From positions 1 through 64,000 of the forward strand of contig NZ_JAUZQD010000025.1 of the NCBI RefSeq assembly GCF_030709675.1: a stretch of DNA of 64,000 nucleotides, read 5' to 3'. Origin of the DNA: Symbioplanes lichenis. GTDB taxonomy: Bacteria; Actinomycetota; Actinomycetes; Mycobacteriales; Micromonosporaceae. Position 1 is the first letter of the stretch. Each line of letters starts with the position of its first letter. Shown here one piece after another: positions 8,703 to 17,095 of this stretch. Made by a program: the position numbers and the translations under genes. The notes below the pieces were generated by a model, which was given only the letters and a program-made list of their open reading frames with translations, did not search any database and was not told where the DNA came from.

Positions 8703-9263
8703 TCAGATCCTCTCCAGCGCGTCGACGTACGACGCCATCTCCCGCGGTTTCGGCAGGCGCCGCTCCGAACCGGCCAGCAACTGCCACAGCGGCTCCCCCA
8801 TGATCTCGCGCGCCCGCTGGGGATCGGACGCCCGTGTCACGCCGTGGCGCAACCGCAACCGCTCGTCCGTCAGCTCCACGAGTGCGGGCAGGACGATACG
8901 CGAGAACCGCTCGCCGTCGTCCTTCGACCAGTCGAGTTGCCGCTCCCAGCGCCGAACGGCCTGCTGGAGGGTGTCGCCGCGCTGCGCGTCGGACGAACGC
9001 GCCGGCGCGGACCGGCGCGGCGCGGGCGGCGGGGCCACTTGGGACACCGCCCACATCATCAGCCGCAGGGCCAGGAAGGCCGTCACCACGAGCAGGACCG
9101 AGACCTTGATGCCGCGCGAGTTGAGCAGGGCCAGGGTGATCGCGGTGGCCCCGCCGACCAGCAGCACCGTCCGGACGATCCAGCCGAACCGCGAGCGCCG
9201 CTTCTCCCCGGACTCGGCCGGCCGCTCGTCCCCCTCGGCGGTGAAGAGCTCGTCGAGGCTCAC
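8703..9263 (-). CDS. Membrane protein of the MoxR operon
   Basis: A 186-residue protein with an acidic N-terminus (VSLDELFTAEGDERPAESGE) and two adjacent membrane helices (about residues 30-70). A cytoplasmic helical domain follows, ending near EMASYVDALERI. The start is GTG at 9263, overlapping the stop of the DUF4129 gene by four bases (GTGA). The position between DUF4129 and MoxR is conserved in many actinobacteria. I do not recognise a named domain. Confidence 0.8.
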   Translation of the reverse strand: MSLDELFTAEGDERPAESGEKRRSRFGWIVRTVLLVGGATAITLALLNSRGIKVSVLLVVTAFLALRLMMWAVSQVAPPPAPRRSAPARSSDAQRGDTLQQAVRRWERQLDWSKDDGERFSRIVLPALVELTDERLRLRHGVTRASDPQRAREIMGEPLWQLLAGSERRLPKPREMASYVDALERI

Positions 9264-9964
9264 GCGCCCACCCCCGCCCCGAGGTCGGTGCGCAGCCGCT
9301 CCAGCGCCCGCCGGGCCTGGCTGCGCATCTGGTCGTCGACCGTGTGGGTCGCGTAGCGGGCCTGCCGGTAGACGTGGGCGAACGGGTGCAGCACGGCCGC
9401 GTCGACCCGCTGCTCGGCCAGCAGGCGCGCCACGAGGTCGGTCGGGCTGTCCCCGGCGTGGCGCGGGGTGCCGGCGGCTGCCGCGGCGTCCTCGAGCCGC
9501 ACCCAGCACGCGATCACGGCGCGGCGCGGGTCCCGATCGGAATCGGACAGCTCCTGCAGGCCGGCGTCCACTGCGGCGACCAGATCCTCCGCCGTACGCG
9601 CGTCCGGGCGCTTCTTCCCGTGCCGTCCCCCACGCCGCACTCGCCGGCGTGCCGTGTCCCGCAGCACCGCCCAGACGATGAGCACCAGCAGCACCGCACC
9701 GACCACGCCCAGCGCCCAGACGGCCGCCGTACTCGCCCAGTCGGGCAGGCCCCGGGCGGCCTCGACCGGCTCCGGGGACGACGAGGAGGCGACCGGCTCC
9801 GGCGACGGCGGCAGGAGCGGCGCGACTTCCTCGGCGGCGGGCGGCGCGTCCGGATTGAAGCGCTCCAGCTGCGGCGCCGACCGGGTCGCGGCCAGCCCGG
9901 CGAGCGTGAGCAGCGCGACGACGGCGGCCAGGGGCCACCAGCGGCGCAGTGCGGCGAGATCCAC
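9260..9964 (-). CDS. DUF4129 domain membrane protein
   Basis: About 234 residues: an N-terminal membrane helix (WWPLAAVVALLTLAGLAA), a Pro/Ser/Glu-rich external segment, a second helix (ALGVVGAVLLVLIVWAVL) and a C-terminal DUF4129 domain (VIACWVRLEDAAAAAG, HPFAHVYRQARYA). I favour GTG at 9964 because an AAGGAC ribosome site lies just upstream. A longer ATG form from 10024 would overlap the uracil glycosylase gene by 29 bases. It is the first gene of the MoxR operon. DUF4129 proteins are presumed partners of transglutaminase-like or MoxR systems. Confidence 0.8.
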   Translation of the reverse strand: MDLAALRRWWPLAAVVALLTLAGLAATRSAPQLERFNPDAPPAAEEVAPLLPPSPEPVASSSSPEPVEAARGLPDWASTAAVWALGVVGAVLLVLIVWAVLRDTARRRVRRGGRHGKKRPDARTAEDLVAAVDAGLQELSDSDRDPRRAVIACWVRLEDAAAAAGTPRHAGDSPTDLVARLLAEQRVDAAVLHPFAHVYRQARYATHTVDDQMRSQARRALERLRTDLGAGVGA

Positions 9965-9995
9965 TTTTGTCCTTACCGGGGGGTGTTGCACCGCA

Positions 9996-10739
9996 TCATG
10001 CCAGGCCCGCGACACCCTTCGCACGGCCGAACACGTCGTCGAGCATCTGGGGCGTCAACCGGCCCGTGAACGTGTTCTGCTGCGACACGTGGTAGCTGCC
10101 CAGCAGCACCGGTGCGCCCGGCAGCGCGACCTGCGCCCCGTGCCCGAAGCGCGGGCGCGGGACGGGCGGGCGGATGCCGTACACCCGGGAAAGGACGGGC
10201 CACCACGCCGCCCAGGCGAAGGCACCCAGCGCGACCACCACCTTGAGCGTCGGCCGCAGCAGGGTGACCTCGCGGAGCAGCCAGGGCGCGCACGTGTCGC
10301 GCTCCTCCGGCAGTGGCTTGTTGTCCGGCGGGGCGCAGCGCACGGCCGGGAACATCCGCGTGTGGAAGAGCTCCAGCCCGTCGTCGGCGCGGACGCTGGT
10401 CGGCTGGTTGGCGAGACCCGCGCGGTGCATCGCGGCGATCAGGACGTCGCCGGAGCGGTCGCCGGTGAAGATGCGGCCGGTCCGGTTGCCGCCGTGCGCC
10501 GCCGGGGCGAGGCCGAGCACGCCGATCGCCGAGTCGGCCGGCCCGAAACCCGCGATCGGCCGCCCCCAGTAGGTCCAGTCGCGAAAGCTCGCCCGCTTCG
10601 TGGCCGCCACTTCCTCGCGCCAGGCGACGAGGCGCGGGCACGCGAAACACTCCGCGATGTGGGCGTCGAGCACGGCCAGATCGGGCGCCGCGGCCGCGTG
10701 GGCGGCAACGTCGGCGGGGGTACGCGAAAGCTCGGTCAC
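9996..10739 (-). CDS. udgB: Family 5 uracil-DNA glycosylase (UdgB)
   Basis: A 247-residue DNA repair enzyme. Motif A reads GLAPAAHGGNRTGR, with Ala in place of the catalytic polar residue of family 1 enzymes. Motif 2 reads SYHVSQQNTFTGR. Both are hallmarks of family 5. Cysteines in CFACPRL and RCAPP...DTCAPW fit a [4Fe-4S] cluster. It removes uracil and some other damaged bases from double-stranded DNA. It overlaps the ppx stop codon by four bases (ATGA). Confidence 0.88.
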   Translation of the reverse strand: MTELSRTPADVAAHAAAAPDLAVLDAHIAECFACPRLVAWREEVAATKRASFRDWTYWGRPIAGFGPADSAIGVLGLAPAAHGGNRTGRIFTGDRSGDVLIAAMHRAGLANQPTSVRADDGLELFHTRMFPAVRCAPPDNKPLPEERDTCAPWLLREVTLLRPTLKVVVALGAFAWAAWWPVLSRVYGIRPPVPRPRFGHGAQVALPGAPVLLGSYHVSQQNTFTGRLTPQMLDDVFGRAKGVAGLA

Positions 10740-11629
10740 GCGATCGAGAAAGCGATGCCGTCGAGGATGTCGTGCTCGCTCGCCACCACGGACGTCTTGC
10801 GCGCGCGTTCCATGATGATGCGCAGGATGAGCGCCCCGGCCCCGATGACGTCCGCGCGTCCGGGGTGCATGACGGGCAGGTCGAGCCGATCCGCGACCGT
10901 GGCGCCGAGCAGGTCGGAGGTCACCTTCGCCACCTCGTCGGCGGACACGCGGGCGTGGTGGATGCGGGCGGAGTCGTACTCGGGGAGGCGCAGGGCCAGC
11001 GCCGCGACCGTGGTCACCGAGCCGGCCAGGCCGACCAGGGTGGCCGTACCGTGCCCGCTGACCTTGCGCAGCGCGGTGTCGACGGCCTTGGTGACGTCCT
11101 GCTCCGCCGCGGCGATCTCGGCCGCGGTGGGCGGGTCGGAGTGCAGGTGCCGCTCGGTCATCCGGACGCAGCCGATGTCCATCGAGATCGCGTGCTCGAC
11201 CGACCCCGACCCGACCACGAACTCGGTCGAGCCGCCGCCGATGTCCACCACCAGGTAGGGCGGCTCGGCGTCGAGCCCCTGCACCGCACCGGCGAAGGAC
11301 AGCCGGGCCTCCTCGTCGCCGCTGATCACCTCGGGCTCGACGCCGAGCACCGCGCGGACCATGGCCCGGAAGTCGGCGGCGTTGGAGGCGTCACGCGACG
11401 CGCTCGTGGCGCACATGCGGACCCGTTCCGCCCCTGAGTCCCGGATCTCAGCCGCGTAGCCCTCCAGCGCGCGGCGGGTGCGCTCGATGGCGGCGGGGGC
11501 GAGCATGCCGGTCCGGTCCACGCCCTCCCCGAGCCGCACGATCTCCATCCGGCGGGCGACATCCCGCCCGTCCTCGGAGATCAGCAGGCGGATCGAGTTG
11601 GTCCCGCAGTCGATGGCCGCGACGCGCAC
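10736..11629 (-). CDS. ppx: Ppx/GppA family exopolyphosphatase
   Basis: A 297-residue member of the ASKHA phosphotransferase fold: phosphate 1 motif AAIDCGTNSIRLLI and phosphate 2 motif VVDIGGGSTEFVVG. It lacks the C-terminal HD domain of long Ppx proteins, as do the short actinobacterial ones. It is expected to hydrolyse polyphosphate and/or (p)ppGpp-related substrates in the cytoplasm. It starts at ATG 11629, 10 bases after the acetyltransferase stop, and overlaps udgB downstream. Confidence 0.9.
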   Translation of the reverse strand: MRVAAIDCGTNSIRLLISEDGRDVARRMEIVRLGEGVDRTGMLAPAAIERTRRALEGYAAEIRDSGAERVRMCATSASRDASNAADFRAMVRAVLGVEPEVISGDEEARLSFAGAVQGLDAEPPYLVVDIGGGSTEFVVGSGSVEHAISMDIGCVRMTERHLHSDPPTAAEIAAAEQDVTKAVDTALRKVSGHGTATLVGLAGSVTTVAALALRLPEYDSARIHHARVSADEVAKVTSDLLGATVADRLDLPVMHPGRADVIGAGALILRIIMERARKTSVVASEHDILDGIAFSIA

Positions 11630-11639
11630 GAGCTCTCCC

Positions 11640-12158
11640 TCACAGATGCAGCAACATCCTGGTGTTCCCGAGCGTATTGGGCTTCACGCGCTCGAGGTCG
11701 AGGAACTCGGCGACACCTTCGTCGTACGAGCGGAGCAGCTGCTCGTAGACGGTGTGCGGCACCGGCGCGCCGTCGATCTCGGCGAACCCGAACGAGCCGA
11801 AGAACTTGGTCTCGAACGTGAGACAGAAGACCCGGGCGACGCCGAGCTCGCGGGCGGCGTCGAGCAGCGCCTGCACGATCTGGTGCCCGATCCGCTGCCC
11901 GCGGCAGGACGGGTCGACGGCGACCGTGCGGATCTCCGCCAGGTCCTCCCACATGACGTGGAGCGCCCCGCAGCCGACGACGCGCTGCTGCTCGGGCTCG
12001 ACGGCGACCCAGAACTCCTGCACCGCTTCGTAGAGCGTGACCGTGGCCTTGCTCAAGAGCCTGCGATCAGCGGTGTACGTGTCCACGAGCGCGCGGATGC
12101 CGCGTACGTCCGAGGTCCGGGCCCGCCGGATCTGCACCTTGCTGTCGGTTTCGGTCAT
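11640..12158 (-). CDS. GNAT amino-acid N-acetyltransferase (ArgA-like)
   Basis: A 172-residue single GNAT domain. The acetyl-CoA loop is SCRGQRIGHQIVQALL, with the beta-4 strand AEIRTVAVDP before it and FETKFFGSFGFAEI after. The latter phrase is typical of the short amino-acid N-acetyltransferases that replace ArgA in actinobacteria and make N-acetylglutamate for arginine synthesis. ATG at 12158 overlaps the DUF501 stop by four bases. Arginine genes are not in view, so the substrate is inferred. Confidence 0.82.
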   Translation of the reverse strand: MTETDSKVQIRRARTSDVRGIRALVDTYTADRRLLSKATVTLYEAVQEFWVAVEPEQQRVVGCGALHVMWEDLAEIRTVAVDPSCRGQRIGHQIVQALLDAARELGVARVFCLTFETKFFGSFGFAEIDGAPVPHTVYEQLLRSYDEGVAEFLDLERVKPNTLGNTRMLLHL

Positions 12159-12658
12159 GCTTCGCTCGGGGGCGACACGCACGGGCCGTCCTCCCACCAC
12201 GGCTCGACGGCCGCGCGCACCTCGTCGCCGAACGGGTTGACGCCGGGGCCGGCCGCGAGCGCGTGCCCGAGCTGCACGTGGAGGCACTTCACCCGGTCGG
12301 GCATCCCGCCGGCGGAGATCGTCGCGATCTCGGGGACGTGGCCGAGCGCCTCGCGGCGGGCCAGATAGTCCTCGTGCGCCTTCTCGTAGCGCTGCGCGAG
12401 CTCCGGGTCGGTGCCCAGCCGCTCCTGCATCTCCCGCATGAGACCCGCCGACTCCAGCCGGCTGCACGCCGCCGTCGCCCGCGGGCAGGTCAGATAGAAC
12501 GTGGTCGGGAACGGCGTGCCGTCGTCCAGCCGCGGCTCGGTCTCGACGACGTCCGGGTTGCCGCACGGGCAACGGTGGGCCACGGCGTGGGTGCCGCGGG
12601 GACGGCGGCCGAGCTGCTCGGCGACGATGTCGAGATCGTTCTCGGACGGGGTCGTCAT
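12155..12658 (-). CDS. DUF501 family protein
   Basis: A 167-residue cytoplasmic protein with a conserved core: VAHRCPCGNPDVVET, PTTFYLTCPRATA, and ATISAGGMPDRVKCLHVQLGH followed by NPFGDEV. The cysteines may bind a metal. The family sits next to divIC and ppx in actinobacteria, and the same order is seen here. The biochemical role is unknown. ATG at 12658 is used; it lies 16 bases after the divIC-like stop. Confidence 0.88.
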   Translation of the reverse strand: MTTPSENDLDIVAEQLGRRPRGTHAVAHRCPCGNPDVVETEPRLDDGTPFPTTFYLTCPRATAACSRLESAGLMREMQERLGTDPELAQRYEKAHEDYLARREALGHVPEIATISAGGMPDRVKCLHVQLGHALAAGPGVNPFGDEVRAAVEPWWEDGPCVSPPSEA

Positions 12659-12674
12659 CTCGTTAACTGGAGTC

Positions 12675-13301
12675 TCATTCCTCGTTCGCTGCCGCCACAC
12701 TGCCCCACAGTGTGTCGTACCACCGGCCGGGCTCGGCGGGCGTCCCGGCGGGGGTGCTGCTGCTGTCGCGGGCGGCTCCCGCCTCGTCCCGGTAGACCAG
12801 CAGGGGGGTCTCACCCCGCTCGACGTACTGCAGACGCTCGCGGGCCTGGATCTTGACGTAGGCGGGGTCGTTCCACTTGTCCGCCTCCTCCTCCAGGCCC
12901 TGGATCGTCGCCTGCTGCGCGGCCTGGTCGGCCTGCATCTGGGCGATCTCGGACTCCTGGGCGAGGTAGACGCGCACCGGATAGGTGTAGGCCAGGGCCA
13001 GCGCGACCAGCACGGCCACCAGCACGGCGGCCCGGCCGGTGAAGGTCTTGGGCCGGGTGGCCACCGTGCGCTTGGTCGCCCCGGTCGCCGCCGCGCGGCG
13101 CGCCGCCGCCGGACGGCTGCCGGAGCGGCTGATGCTGCCCGTGGTGCGGGCGGCCGGATTGCGGCGCGGCTCGATGCGGGTCGCGGCCGTGTCGCGGCTG
13201 CGACCCTGGCCCGTGCGCGCGGTGCGCACGCCCGGTCGCCCGGCGTAGCTGGTGGGGCGGCGCGTCGGCCCCTGCCCGCTCGGACTGCGGCGCTGCGTCA
13301 T
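12675..13301 (-). CDS. FtsB/DivIC-type septum formation initiator
   Basis: A 208-residue bitopic protein. Residues 1-90 are a strongly basic cytoplasmic tail rich in Arg, Ser and Thr. One membrane helix follows (AAVLVAVLVALALAYTYPV) and then a coiled coil (QESEIAQMQADQAAQQATIQ). The DivIC motif WNDPAYVKIQARERLQYV completes the match. It should join the FtsQ/FtsL divisome complex at the septum. ATG at 13301 (MTQRRSPSGQG) is preferred over longer upstream options. It sits between eno and DUF501, the usual actinobacterial order. Confidence 0.9.
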   Translation of the reverse strand: MTQRRSPSGQGPTRRPTSYAGRPGVRTARTGQGRSRDTAATRIEPRRNPAARTTGSISRSGSRPAAARRAAATGATKRTVATRPKTFTGRAAVLVAVLVALALAYTYPVRVYLAQESEIAQMQADQAAQQATIQGLEEEADKWNDPAYVKIQARERLQYVERGETPLLVYRDEAGAARDSSSTPAGTPAEPGRWYDTLWGSVAAANEE

Positions 13302-13410
13302 CGGTTGCCCTCCCCCCGGCACGCGCGACCATGGAGCTGCGGCACCTGCTTCCGAGGACACTATGCCCCCGAAACGCGGCGCCACAACTCCATGATCCCG
13401 TGACAGAGCG

Positions 13411-14694
13411 TTACGCGGTGCGGTAACGGGGGAAAGCCCCCGCCCCGGCGTAACGCGCGGCCTCGCCCAGCTCCTCCTCGATGCGCAGGAGCTGGTTGTA
13501 CTTCGCGACGCGGTCCGAGCGGGCCGGCGCGCCGGTCTTGATCTGACCGCTGCCCACGGCAACCGCCAGGTCGGAGATGGTGACGTCCTCGGTCTCGCCC
13601 GACCGGTGGCTCATCATGGTCTTGAAGCCGGCCCGGTGCGCCAGGTCGACCGCGTCGAGCGTCTCGGTGAGCGAGCCGATCTGGTTGACCTTGACGAGCA
13701 CGGCGTTCGCGGCGCCCTCGGCGATGCCCCGGCCGATGCGAGTGGGGTTCGTCACGAAGAGGTCGTCGCCCACGATCTGCACCTTGCCGCCGATCTGGGA
13801 CGTGAGCGCGGTCCAGCCGGCCCAGTCCTCCTCGTCCAGCGGGTCCTCGATGGAGACGATCGGGTACGTCTCGGCGAGCTTGGCGTAGTAGTTGATCATC
13901 TCTTCGGTCGACTTCGGCGCGCCCTCGAAGACGTACGAGCCGTCCTTGTGGAACTCGGTCGCCGCGACGTCCATGGCGAGCACGATGTCCGTACCCAGGG
14001 TGAAGCCGGCGGCCTGCACGGCCTCGGCGATCAGGTCCAGCGCGGCCGCGTTGGTCGGCAGGTTGGGCGCGAAGCCGCCCTCGTCGCCCAGGCCGGTCGA
14101 CAGGCCCTTCTTCTTCAGCACGCTCTTGAGCGCGTGGTAGACCTCGGCGCCCGAGCGCAGCGCCTCGCGGAAGGTCGGCGCGCCGATCGGGGCGATCATG
14201 AACTCCTGCACGTCGACGTTCGAGTCGGCGTGCGCGCCACCGTTGAGGATGTTCATCATCGGCACCGGCAGCACGTGAGCGTTCGGCCCGCCCACGTAAC
14301 GGAAGAGCGGCAGCTCGGCGCTCTGCGCGGCGGCCTTCGCGACGGCCAGCGACACGCCGAGGATGGCGTTGGCACCCAGCTCCGACTTGTCGGAGGTGCC
14401 GTCGAGGTCGAGCATCTTCTCGTCGATCAGGCGCTGCTCGCTCGCCTCGTAGCCGATCAGCTCGTCGGCGATCTTGTCCTCGACGTTGCTGACCGCCTTC
14501 TCGACGCCCTTGCCGAGGTAGCGGCCCTTGTCGCCGTCCCGGAGCTCGATCGCCTCGAACGCGCCGGTGGAGGCGCCCGACGGCACCGCCGCGCGGCCAA
14601 TCGTGCCGTCGTCCAGCCCGACCTCGACCTCGACGGTCGGGTTGCCCCGCGAGTCGAGAATCTCCCGGGCGACGATCGCTTCAATGGTGGCCAT
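13411..14694 (-). CDS. eno: Enolase
   Basis: Full-length, 427 residues, starting MATIEAIVAREILDSRGNP. Visible landmarks are the SGASTGAFEA loop, GDEGGFAPN, the metal ligands in AMDVAA, SIEDPLDEEDW and GDDLFVTN, and the signature VLVKVNQIGSLTETL and SHRSGETED. It converts 2-phosphoglycerate to phosphoenolpyruvate in glycolysis and is also a degradosome partner in some bacteria. It is divergent from the PilZ gene and upstream of divIC. Confidence 0.98.
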   Translation of the reverse strand: MATIEAIVAREILDSRGNPTVEVEVGLDDGTIGRAAVPSGASTGAFEAIELRDGDKGRYLGKGVEKAVSNVEDKIADELIGYEASEQRLIDEKMLDLDGTSDKSELGANAILGVSLAVAKAAAQSAELPLFRYVGGPNAHVLPVPMMNILNGGAHADSNVDVQEFMIAPIGAPTFREALRSGAEVYHALKSVLKKKGLSTGLGDEGGFAPNLPTNAAALDLIAEAVQAAGFTLGTDIVLAMDVAATEFHKDGSYVFEGAPKSTEEMINYYAKLAETYPIVSIEDPLDEEDWAGWTALTSQIGGKVQIVGDDLFVTNPTRIGRGIAEGAANAVLVKVNQIGSLTETLDAVDLAHRAGFKTMMSHRSGETEDVTISDLAVAVGSGQIKTGAPARSDRVAKYNQLLRIEEELGEAARYAGAGAFPRYRTA

Positions 14695-14862
14695 CTGTCG
14701 TATCGCTCCTTGTGTTCGACACTCCCCGGACCGCGACCCTGCGGCCGACGCCGCCCCTGAGCGTAGTCATCCGCGGCGGACCCCGTGGCGGCGGCCGTCC
14801 TTCCTTCAAGAAAACATCAGGTCGCTCAGTTACCCCGCCGCCACGACGATGGCCCGGTTGCT

Positions 14863-15480
14863 ATGACCACTACCGCGCACCTTCCCGATGCCGGCTCGTA
14901 CGTCGAGATGACCGCCTCCGACGAGCAGGCCGCCCGTGTCCGCATCGTCCACGCCGAAGGCGCGGGCCTGACTCTCTCGGCGCCGCTGGCGGCCGTGCCC
15001 CCGGTGGGCTCGTCCGTCACGCTGCGCTGGTCCGCCGCCCCGCGCGGCCGCTACGCCCTCTCCTGCGCCGTCGTCGGCACCGAGGAGAACCGCGTCGAGC
15101 TCCGGCCCGACGGCGAAGCCCTCATCGAGCAGCAACGCCACTTCGTCCGCGGCGGCGGTGGCGAGCAGATCGTCATGCGCCGCGCGGGACAGGCCGACGC
15201 GTACGGCTGGATCCGCGACATCAGCGAGCACAGCGCCCGCGCCCACTTCGAGGGCATCGCCGTCACCGAGGGCGAGGAACTCGACCTCTGGATCCAGCTC
15301 GGCGACGAGACCGTCGAACTGCCGGCGATCACCTCCCGGGTCGCCTCGCTGCCGCAGCAGGTGCCGCCGGGACCACTCTCCGTGGAGATGGTGGCCATCT
15401 TCGCGGCGGGCGAGAGCCAGGCCCGGATCATCCGGCGGTACGTGATGAAGCTGCAGCTGCTGAGTCGTACGAGGGCCTGA
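14863..15480 (+). CDS. PilZ-domain protein, probable c-di-GMP receptor
   Basis: A 205-residue protein with an N-terminal beta-barrel part (YcgR-like) and a C-terminal PilZ domain. The RxxxR motif is seen in QQRHFVRGG, and DISEHSA stands where [D/N]xSxxG is expected. The final Gly of the consensus is Ala here, which could weaken ligand binding. ATG at 14863 (MTTTAHLPDAG) is chosen. It is divergent from eno, and no diguanylate cyclase is nearby. The signal it transmits is unknown. Confidence 0.75.
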   Translation: MTTTAHLPDAGSYVEMTASDEQAARVRIVHAEGAGLTLSAPLAAVPPVGSSVTLRWSAAPRGRYALSCAVVGTEENRVELRPDGEALIEQQRHFVRGGGGEQIVMRRAGQADAYGWIRDISEHSARAHFEGIAVTEGEELDLWIQLGDETVELPAITSRVASLPQQVPPGPLSVEMVAIFAAGESQARIIRRYVMKLQLLSRTRA

Positions 15481-15530
15481 GTTGGGTTGATCTTGCGCGG
15501 GCCGGATCTGGTTTGCGCGAGGTTGCGGGC

Positions 15531-16388
15531 ATGAGCCAAGGTGGGCTCGTGCCCTCCCGCAGCCTCCGCCTGATCGCCGTTGCCGCCGGTCTTCTCGTCG
15601 TCACGACGGGTTGCTCCGAGATCGACGAGCCGGCGGCGGCGGGGCTCACGCGCAGTGATCTCATGAGCGATCTGGCGGGGCAGCTGGCCGGGTCGGCGGG
15701 GCGGACCTACGAGGCGACTTATCAGCTGGCCGGGGGCGGTTCGGCGACGGTGAGTCAGGCTCAGGAGCCGGCTCGGACGATGTACGTGTATCCGGCTGGG
15801 CAGGCGCTGGTGACGGCTGAGACGGTGACGGAGTGCCGGACTCGGGTGCGGCCGGTGGCATGTTCGATCACGGTTTCGGCCCCTGCGGGGGTTTCTGGGG
15901 CTCCTGCTGTCTCGGGGGCTCCGGCCGCTTCAGGGGCTCCTGCCGCTTCGGCTGCGGCTGCTCAGCGGGCGGCGCAGGCGCAGCGGGTGTCGTCGGCGGA
16001 GGCGGCCGGGCTGGTTACTGCGGGGACGGTGCAGTTGTTGCTGGCTCGGGCCGGGCTTGAGTCGGATGTTCAGATCGCTCAGCACGACACCACGATCGCC
16101 GGGCGTCATGCCACTTGTGTCGAGTTGAGTGGGCTTGAGGTCACCGCGGCGGGTGTGGCTCAGGAAGCCACTTCGGCGGCGGTTGCCGGCAGTGCTCCCC
16201 GGAATGCGGCGGCGGTGGGCGAATATGAAGCCTGCGTCACGAATGAGGGTGTGGTGGGGAGTTTCCGGGGCGTTGTCGGGGACGTGGAGGTTGATGTCGC
16301 CATGACGCATTATGCCGAGCGGGTTTCGGTCGGGGCTTTTGATCTTCCTGCCGGTGCTGCTGTTACCGATCGCCGGCCTGGCGGCTGA
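15531..16388 (+). CDS. Putative secreted lipoprotein
   Basis: A 285-residue protein with a lipoprotein signal: basic start, hydrophobic LRLIAVAAGLLVV and lipobox TTGC. A Gly/Ala/Pro/Ser-rich low-complexity patch near residues 120-150 separates two beta-rich halves resembling LppX/LprG-like or PknH sensor-like envelope proteins, though the match is weak. Codon use is less GC-extreme in the last third. It ends the coding stretch before a repeat-rich gap. Confidence 0.65.
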   Translation: MSQGGLVPSRSLRLIAVAAGLLVVTTGCSEIDEPAAAGLTRSDLMSDLAGQLAGSAGRTYEATYQLAGGGSATVSQAQEPARTMYVYPAGQALVTAETVTECRTRVRPVACSITVSAPAGVSGAPAVSGAPAASGAPAASAAAAQRAAQAQRVSSAEAAGLVTAGTVQLLLARAGLESDVQIAQHDTTIAGRHATCVELSGLEVTAAGVAQEATSAAVAGSAPRNAAAVGEYEACVTNEGVVGSFRGVVGDVEVDVAMTHYAERVSVGAFDLPAGAAVTDRRPGG

Positions 16389-16430
16389 TCTGCGGGCTTG
16401 GCGTGTGGTGCTTTTTCGTTGACCGATGTG

Positions 16431-16490
16431 CGGGCGGCTCTCTCCAGACCATCGAACGCGCGGACGGCTCTCTTCAAACCATCGAACGTG
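16431..16490. repeat. 30-bp direct repeat, two copies plus partial
   Basis: Two 30-base units in direct tandem (16431-16460 and 16461-16490) differ at only four positions and share 'ccatcgaacg'. A third, truncated copy begins at 16491. Confidence 0.8.
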
Positions 16491-16558
16491 CGGACGGCGA
16501 TCTCATCGAGTGGGATTCGGGGTGCCTCCGGCGGGAGGTCTTCGGGCTTCTGGGATGG

Positions 16559-16706
16559 GCCATCCCGGCCGCCGTCGACTCAGGCGAGCCGAGCAGACCG
16601 CCGCCGGGGCCGCCAGCCTTTGTACTTCGCTTGCGCTGGGGGGATAGTGGCGGCCCCGGCGGCGGTCTGCACCCCCAAGGGGTGAGTCGACGGCGGACGG
16701 GATGGC
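16559..16706. repeat. Large two-segment inverted repeat (MITE-like)
   Basis: The outer arms, 16559-16582 and 16683-16706, pair over 24 bases with one mismatch. After a 10-12 base internal loop, the inner arms 16593-16615 and 16648-16670 pair perfectly over 23 bases around a 32-base loop. The whole 148-base element can form a long cruciform or RNA hairpin. It has no coding capacity. Its size and symmetry resemble a miniature inverted-repeat transposable element or a structured non-coding RNA; neither is proven. Confidence 0.85.
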
Positions 16707-16824
16707 GGGGGTGGTTGGGGGCTTTCGCCCCGGGCGGTTGACTATTCGCGCAAGTTGACGTGCCGGCAGACAACGGTCCTCGGCGGATCAGATGCCGCTC
16801 GACTTTTCGGGCCGGGCGCGACGG

Positions 16825-17029
16825 GCGACAGGCGACGAGCGACGCCCAACCAGCGACAAGCAACAAGCCACGAGCAACAAGCCACGAGCAACCAGCAGCG
16901 GGCAACGAGCCGCGCGGCAACAAGCGACCAGCGACCAGCGACGGGCGACGGGCCACGCGGCAACGAGCAACCAGCAGCGGGCAACAAACGCCGAGCACCG
17001 AGCACCGAGCACCGAGCACCGAGCGACGC
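16825..17029. repeat. Degenerate heptanucleotide tandem array (about 29 units)
   Basis: Seven-base units of consensus GCRACRA follow each other in phase from 16825. Only two single-base phase slips occur, near 16916 and 16959. The last copies become perfect (gcaccga, starting 16995). The array ends about 70 bases before the stop codon of the minus-strand DUF885 gene. Confidence 0.8.
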
Positions 17030-17095
17030 TGACATGCCGCGGACGTGATCGCCCGCCGCGCGTCCCTGCGATCCTCCGACGCGAAGCCGGCCGGA

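Larger units (their letters stand above)
16389..17095. other. Repeat-rich gene-free gap
   Basis: This 707-base gap lies between convergent genes. It holds a 30-bp direct repeat (16431-16490), a large two-part inverted repeat (16559-16706), a short ggggc/gcccc hairpin near 16718-16731, and a degenerate heptamer array (16825-17029). Open frames across it translate to Cys/Leu/Val or Arg/Ala/Thr repeats without protein character. I see no gene here. Confidence 0.7.

Noticed and set aside
13427..13442. Hairpin cgggggaaagcccccg as an enolase terminator
   Set aside because: It lies within the last codons of the enolase gene, so a terminator role is doubtful.
16825..17029. Minus-strand Cys/Leu/Val-rich reading of the heptamer array as a coding region
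   Set aside because: The repeating translation simply mirrors the seven-base DNA period; there is no ribosome site or start support.
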